The notes beneath the pieces are model-generated. The model worked only from the letters and a program-made list of their open reading frames with translations, ran no database searches and was not told the origin of the DNA. A DNA stretch of 64,000 nucleotides from Zingiber officinale (taxonomy: Eukaryota; Streptophyta; Magnoliopsida; Zingiberales; Zingiberaceae). The translations under genes and the position numbers were made by a program. The stretch covers positions 43,893,645-43,957,644 of the forward strand of contig NC_055993.1 in NCBI RefSeq assembly GCF_018446385.1. The letters are read 5' to 3'. Within the stretch, counting starts at the first letter, position 1. Each line of letters opens with the position of its first letter. Below, one piece after another: positions 58,538 through 64,000 of this stretch.

Positions 58538-59320
58538 CTAGTCATCTAGTCCTGACTAGACTTCTCTCTTCCAAACATCAAGTCTTATATGGATTAACCC
58601 TTAGTTAATCTGACCATACTTGGGTACGTTGTTAAAAATCGAAACCCTAGAGGCTGATTGCACCAACACCTCTGCTTGTCCAAGGCACCTCCACTGAGCT
58701 TCGAGGTACCTCCCCATAACTCCAAGGCACCTCAGACACTATTCATCCAAGGTGATATTTTGTCAACTAACTCCTGCAAGACACATTAGTCCAATAATAA
58801 AAAATAACCTATAAAACAGAGTTAACACATTTATAAAATGATTATTAATTAGATCCTATCTTACTAAGATCAAGATCTAATCATGGTCTCAACTTAGACT
58901 TCTAAAATGGCTTTAAGTTGGACTAACGCCTACAGTCTCACTGGGGCTTGTCCTCACTGGATCACTCTCCTCCAATGACTTACCTTTACTTATCATTTAT
59001 AGTCACTTGACTTGCCTCTTGACCCATCAAGTCTGTTTGCCAATTGTCAGGTCCGCAGACCCAACTAGACTTTAGCCAGTTGTCAGATCCTACTGACCCA
59101 GCTAGACTTCCTACTAGATATCAGGTCACGCCTTGACCTATCTGGATTTCATGATAGTTATCAGGTCCTCATACCTAATTGGGCTTCGACCTGGTGTCAG
59201 GTCCTCTAGACCTATCAATTCTAGCATACTTGGTAAAGAGGTTAGACAAGCATAACACATAACTTTAATCGATTTATTATTCATCAAAACATAAGTTTGA
59301 CCATTGGTGCTAACTACACT
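58538..59320 (-). repeat. Minus-strand SIRE-type copia LTR remnants
   Basis: The minus strand from about 59320 (GTAGTTAGCACCAATGGTCA) parallels the LTR start at 25213 (TTAGCACTAACGGTC). The 59215-59010 part holds hairpin units with GGTC/GACC-like inner pairs; 58990-58880 matches the segment after the array; GAGGTACCTC-type palindromes lie at 58690-58735. A second LTR start (TGTTGGTGCAATC) reads from 58669 downward and is cut at 58538 by the Athila LTR. Confidence 0.65.
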
Positions 59321-59557
59321 AATAGATACAAATAGAGATGAGTCTTGATAGCATGACTCAGTTGATGTCATTCCTACTCCATGTCATCCATCAGATATAC
59401 CTAGAATATATTCATAAAATTTTAATATGTTATGTCTTACACGTGTTGTATCCTGTATGCACGTATTATAATAATTAGCATAATTATTATTTTTCTTCTA
59501 CTGTGCATGTTTGTGAAATGTGTCAATGCGCGCAACATATCAGGCTCCACCTAATAA
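59321..59557. other. Probable copia LTR end, poorly defined
   Basis: Lies directly before a primer site, so at least its last part should be LTR. AT-rich; start not recognised. Confidence 0.35.
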
Positions 59558-59569
59558 TGGTATCAGAGC
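59558..59569 (+). other. Primer-binding site, initiator Met-tRNA type
   Basis: TGGTATCAGAGC, exact. Marks the start of the copia internal region that follows. Confidence 0.75.
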
Positions 59570-62500
59570 TGAATTGTATTAAGATATATTCATAAAATTA
59601 TTTTATGAGTAGTAGTTGATCGTAAATATAATTTTGGAAATATTATTATTTAATTAAGAAATTATAATTATGAAAATTTTCTGATCAGTTAGGAGTTTTC
59701 AATTAGAGAAATTATTTCCTAATTAATTAGAATTTCTTAATTAAAATTTATTTCCTAAATAATACATGTGATTAGATTTGGAAATTATTTCCTAATTTAA
59801 TTAAAGAATCTTGATTTTTGGGAATCAGATTCTTAAATCATATTTTATTCCAAATAAAATTTATAACCACTACTATATAGATTAAGCCATGATTGATTAC
59901 ATTAATTATGTCAAATCATTTTATGTTATGCCAGGTACATAATTTAATTATTTGCATGAAAAGAGAATGAGATTGGAAATCCCTTACAAAATAATTAAAG
60001 GCTACACCTTTTGTTAATGGTGAGAATCAGAGTTGGATTTCTTGTTTAGATTATTGGACTCACTCTAAGCTCAACCTAAAATTAGATATGTTCAAACCAT
60101 TGAGATATGATCTCATGATTAATGAGCCATAATTAACTTGAAGCATTGATTTGTTGAACTCACTCCATGGTCAATGTGGATAGAGGTGAAGTTGGATGAT
60201 ATACATATGATGTATGTGTGTTAATGTGTTAATAGCACAATATTTATGCAAATATTCAATTAGTTGATAGCATAAGTGATAGTTATATATACATGATACA
60301 TAATTAGTATTTTGATACCTACCACTATAGCTAAGAATAGTTTGTTGGACTCATTCCAAGGTTCTTCTTATCTATGGTGGATATCAATCCATTTAGAGAA
60401 AACCTATGATCTCCCGAATTTAAAGGGCTTTTGAATTCAATAAATGAATGAGATTCTTAAATATATGTAAATTATTTATAGATAAATTGTAAAATCATCT
60501 CTCTCATATTTGCTCGATTGTGTATTTCTAAGTAAATAGATAACACATAACGTCTTTAAACTTGAGCTCAATATTTGACATAAACAAATTGACCAGGCCA
60601 AACTTCTTGGATTGACTTCACAACTACAGAATTATTCTCATCACCAAAAAAGAACTAGCTCTAAAGGATCCATGTTACCATTGTGGTAAGATGGGATATT
60701 GGAGAAGCAATTGAAAAATTTATCTTGAGTCCTTGAAAAAGAAGGTGACATTTGATGCCCCATCTATTTCAGATATATTTGTTATCAAATGCCATACTAT
60801 TTCCTCTAACATCTCGATATTGGATACTGGTGTGACTCTCATATATGTAATGACATACAAAGGCTAAGAAATAGTAGAAGACTAGTCAAGGGATATTCAA
60901 ATTTGTGAGTTGATAACAGAGCAAAGGTTGCAACTGTAACCATCGGAACTTATTTATTGAATCTTCTTAATGGACTTGTCTTGGAATTGGATAACTATTA
61001 TTTTGTTCCTTCTTTGATAGAAAAAATATTATTTCTATTTCTTACTTAAATAGAAAAGGTTTCCATTTGACTTTTAGTAATAATTATTGTTACATAACTT
61101 TGAATGACATTCTTTATAAAACTAGAACATTATGTAATGGAATCTACGTGTTAGATACATCAAATGCAGCATTCAATATTGAAACCAGTAATAAGCGTGT
61201 TCAAATAGATGATCAATTAATCTCCTATTTGTGGCATTGTTGCCTTGGCCATATAAGCAAAAAATGCATGTTCAAACTACAAAAGATTGATAATTTGGGA
61301 TCATTTTAATTAAATTAATTTGATACATGTGAATCATACTTAAAAGGTAAGATGATAAAGTTGCCTTTTACTAGAAAAGGTGAACTAGTGTGAGAGTTGC
61401 TCGGCCTTGTACATATTGATGTATGCGAACCAATGTCAACTCAAGCATGAGGAGGCTATATCTACTTTATTATCTTTATCGATGATCACTCAGAAATTTA
61501 GTATATGTATTTAATGAAATACAAATATGAGGTATTTGAAAAGTTTAAAGAATTCAAAAATATAGTAGAGTCTACTGCTGAACTAGAAATAACTTGACAA
61601 AAGTGTTAAAATATTTTGATCTGATCGAGGTGGTGAATACTTAAATCAAGAGTTTCAAGATTATCTAATGGACAATGGTATATTGTCTCAATAAATTTCA
61701 CCGTACACACCACAACATAACAGTGTATCAGAGAGGAGAAACCAGACCTTATTGGACATGGTTAGGTCAATGATGAATCATACAAATCTTCCCAAATCCT
61801 TTTGGGATTATGCACTTGAGACAACTATTTGCTTGCTAAACAGAGTGTCAACCAAGGTACGTAGTCTCTACTACTCCATTTGAGAAATGAACTGGTAAGA
61901 AACCTCACGTATCTTACTTGAGGATATGAGGTTGTTGTGCTTATATGAAGAAGACAGTATAAAATAAGTTGAATGCTAAGTCTAATAAGTGTATATTTAT
62001 TGGCACCCCTAAGGAAACAAGGGGTTACCAATTCTATCATTCCTTGGAACAAAAAGTGTTTTTTCAAGGCATGTTATATTCCTAGAGAAAGAGTTTCTCT
62101 TGCAGGAAAATAGTAGGAGTAAAGTTAAACTTGTGGAAGTTCAAGAGACTCCAATAGACACTGATGAGACACTTAGTTAAGAACTACAACCAATTACTCG
62201 TAATGATGAGTCATCAACTGAACATATGGAGACACTACCTCTTTGTAGATCCAGTAGGATATGTAATATTCCTGAGAGATATGGATTTCATGTAAATAAA
62301 TTAAATGGCATGTTGTTCATTGATGACGAGAAACCTATTGATTATAAAGAAGTTCTAAAAAAAATTTAAAAAAAGAAACAAATGGCTAACTATAAAGTCA
62401 TAAATGGATTTGATGTACAAAAATCAAGTTTGGAACTTGGTTGACCCACCTGAAGGAATCAGGACTATTGGATGCAAGTGGATTTTCAAGGAAAAAAAAT

Positions 62501-63595
62501 CTAACATGGATGGTAATGTGATTACCTACAAAGTAAGATTAGTAGCAAAAGACTATTGTCAAAGGTAAGACATTGACTATGACCAAACCTTCTCACTCAT
62601 AACTATGCTTAAATCTATTTGGATACTCCTGGCCAAAATAGTTCATTATGATTATAAGATATGATAGATTGATGTGAAAATGATAATCCTTAATGGAAAT
62701 CTATTTAAGGATGTGTATATGATACATACAACTTGAGGGTTTTACATCTGTTGATAAAAATAAAGTATGCAAACTTTAATGATCTATTTATGGATTAAAA
62801 CAAGCATCCAAGAGTTGGAATATCCGTTTTAATGAGACAATCAATGAGTTTGATTTCTAATAGAATCCTAATGAACTTTGTGTATACAAGAATGTTAGTG
62901 AGAGTGCGGTCATATTCCAAATATTATATGTTAATAACATATTACTTATAGGAAATGATGTACTTGTTTTACGGTCAATTAAGGTTTGATTATCCAAAAA
63001 GTTCTCTATGAAAGATATGAGAAAAATAACACATATCCTCGGGATTAAGATCTATAGAGATAGATCAAAACGGTTGCTTGGTCTTTCTCAATCTACATAT
63101 ATAGACAAGGTGTTAAAGCAGTTTAACATGCTTGAATCCAAGAAAGGTTGTGTACCCATCAGGCATGGGATTTACCTTTTGAAGTCTATATACTTACACA
63201 CAGAAGACGAAAAGATTTGCATAAGTAAGATACCCTATGCTTTTGCGATAGGATCTATTATATATGCTATGATATGTACGAGACTCGATATATCATATGC
63301 TCTAAGTGTCATGAGTAGATACTAGTCAAATCTAAGAATGGATTATTGGACGGCTATCAAGACAATCCTTAAGTACTTGAGAAGGACTAAGGATGTATTC
63401 TTTGTATATAGAGATGATATATGGTTAACACGAGTATACTTATGCTAGCTTACAGACAGAAAAAGATGATTCCAAGTCTTAGTCTGGGTACATATTCACA
63501 TTGAATGGTGGCACAATAAATTAAAAGAGTTCCAAGAAAGACACCGTTGTTGATTCTACCACAGAGGCAGAATATGCTATAGCTTTTGAAGTCCT
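59558..63595 (+). pseudogene. Decayed Ty1/copia internal region (gag-pol)
   Basis: Readable in order with many stops and frameshifts: zinc knuckle near 60673 (CYHCGKMGYW, His and last Cys lost), protease-like region near 60820, GAG-pre-integrase (61067-61309, HCCLGHISKK), integrase core (IDDHSE near 61478, RGGEYLNQEF near 61625), RT from about 62440 (GCKWIFK, RLVAKDYCQ, DVKMIILNGNL), LLYG-equivalent near 62785, MKDMRKITHILGIKIYRDRS (63008) and RNase H (SGYIFTLNGG-like near 63490, TTEAEYA near 63560). It stops abruptly near 63595. Gag N-terminal part (59600-60650) is AT-rich and barely readable. An ancient, inactive copy; lineage within copia not resolved. Confidence 0.8.
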
Positions 63596-64000
63596 CCAGC
63601 TCGTCCCAGGACCACTACGAAGGAGGTAAATCACGATTACTAAAGAGGCAAATGGATGCGAGTTGAGTTATACGGGATGTAGGAATTTACGTTTCGTCAG
63701 CCCCGAGGTTTGACACCTCGACCTTAAATGATAAATTTTTATCTACTTACCATCTCAACTATGCCCGCGGGGCATTAAATTTCTTCCTCCAAGAAACAAG
63801 AAGAAAAAGACTCATGGGAAGGGTAGACTGAAAGTTAATCTGCCACATGTAGCTAGAAGGCCCTCCTCTCCCTTGCAACAGCCCACAAGTCGGTCAGCTA
63901 GTCCTTTAGAGCCCACAAGCCGGTCAAGTCATCCTATTTAAGGAACCCACGACCACCACTTAACGTTCTTTGTCATCACTACTGACTCATTCCTCCTTAT
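63596..64000. other. Unidentified sequence after copia break
   Basis: More GC-balanced than the copia relic. Contains an inverted repeat CGAGGTTTGACACCTCG (63703-63719) and a TATA-like CTATTTAAGGAA (63934-63945), so it may be the start of another LTR running off the window. Confidence 0.3.

Overview
This is plant nuclear DNA, most likely from a large-genome monocot. The evidence is nested LTR retrotransposons over most of the window, spliced genes with GT-AG introns, a GC-rich first exon in the kinase gene, and plant-specific gene families. A Zingiberales (ginger-like) source is my guess from the general look of the elements, not something I could test. I see no bacterial operon, CRISPR array or organellar segment.

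Only two host genes are well supported. One (10551-12564, +) is a two-exon leucine-rich-repeat receptor-like kinase with a kinase domain that looks catalytically dead. The other (21953-20708, -) is a small conserved plant protein of unknown function, with a 457-nt first exon and a 44-nt last exon. Around them lie AT-rich intergenic DNA, a Harbinger-like MITE, short tandem duplications and a broken LINE that is split by a solo LTR.

Layout. 1-4296: 5' half of a minus-strand Athila-type Ty3/gypsy element, inserted into the gag of a minus-strand Tekay/Del-like gypsy element whose 5' LTR is 5018-7708. 7709-9145: older gypsy debris. 10.1-12.6 kb: kinase gene. 14.2-18.7 kb: LINE with a gypsy solo LTR at 15808-17661. 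19.2-19.9 kb: tandem repeat broken by a MITE. 20.7-22.6 kb: second gene. 24.4-35.5 kb: an old copia LTR holding a complete, young SIRE-type Ty1/copia element (25213-34888, target duplication GACTG). 35.6-40.6 kb: minus-strand gypsy LTR with a copia LTR inside it. 40.6-43.4 kb: second, decayed SIRE-type copy. 43.4-58.5 kb: Athila 3' end and LTR, interrupted by a complete Tekay-like element (45476-54975, duplication AGGAT) and by a 2.6-kb solo LTR (55601-58206, duplication TGACT). 58.5-64 kb: copia remnants.

The most unusual signal is inside the LTRs. Three unrelated lineages (Athila, Tekay-like, SIRE-type copia) each carry arrays of short hairpin-forming units with their own sequence. In the copia and Tekay arrays the two arms change together from unit to unit, so pairing is kept while sequence is not. 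The SIRE-type elements also keep a long non-coding, AT-rich minisatellite spacer between gag and pol in both copies seen here. All retroelement genes in the window carry stops, frameshifts or truncations.
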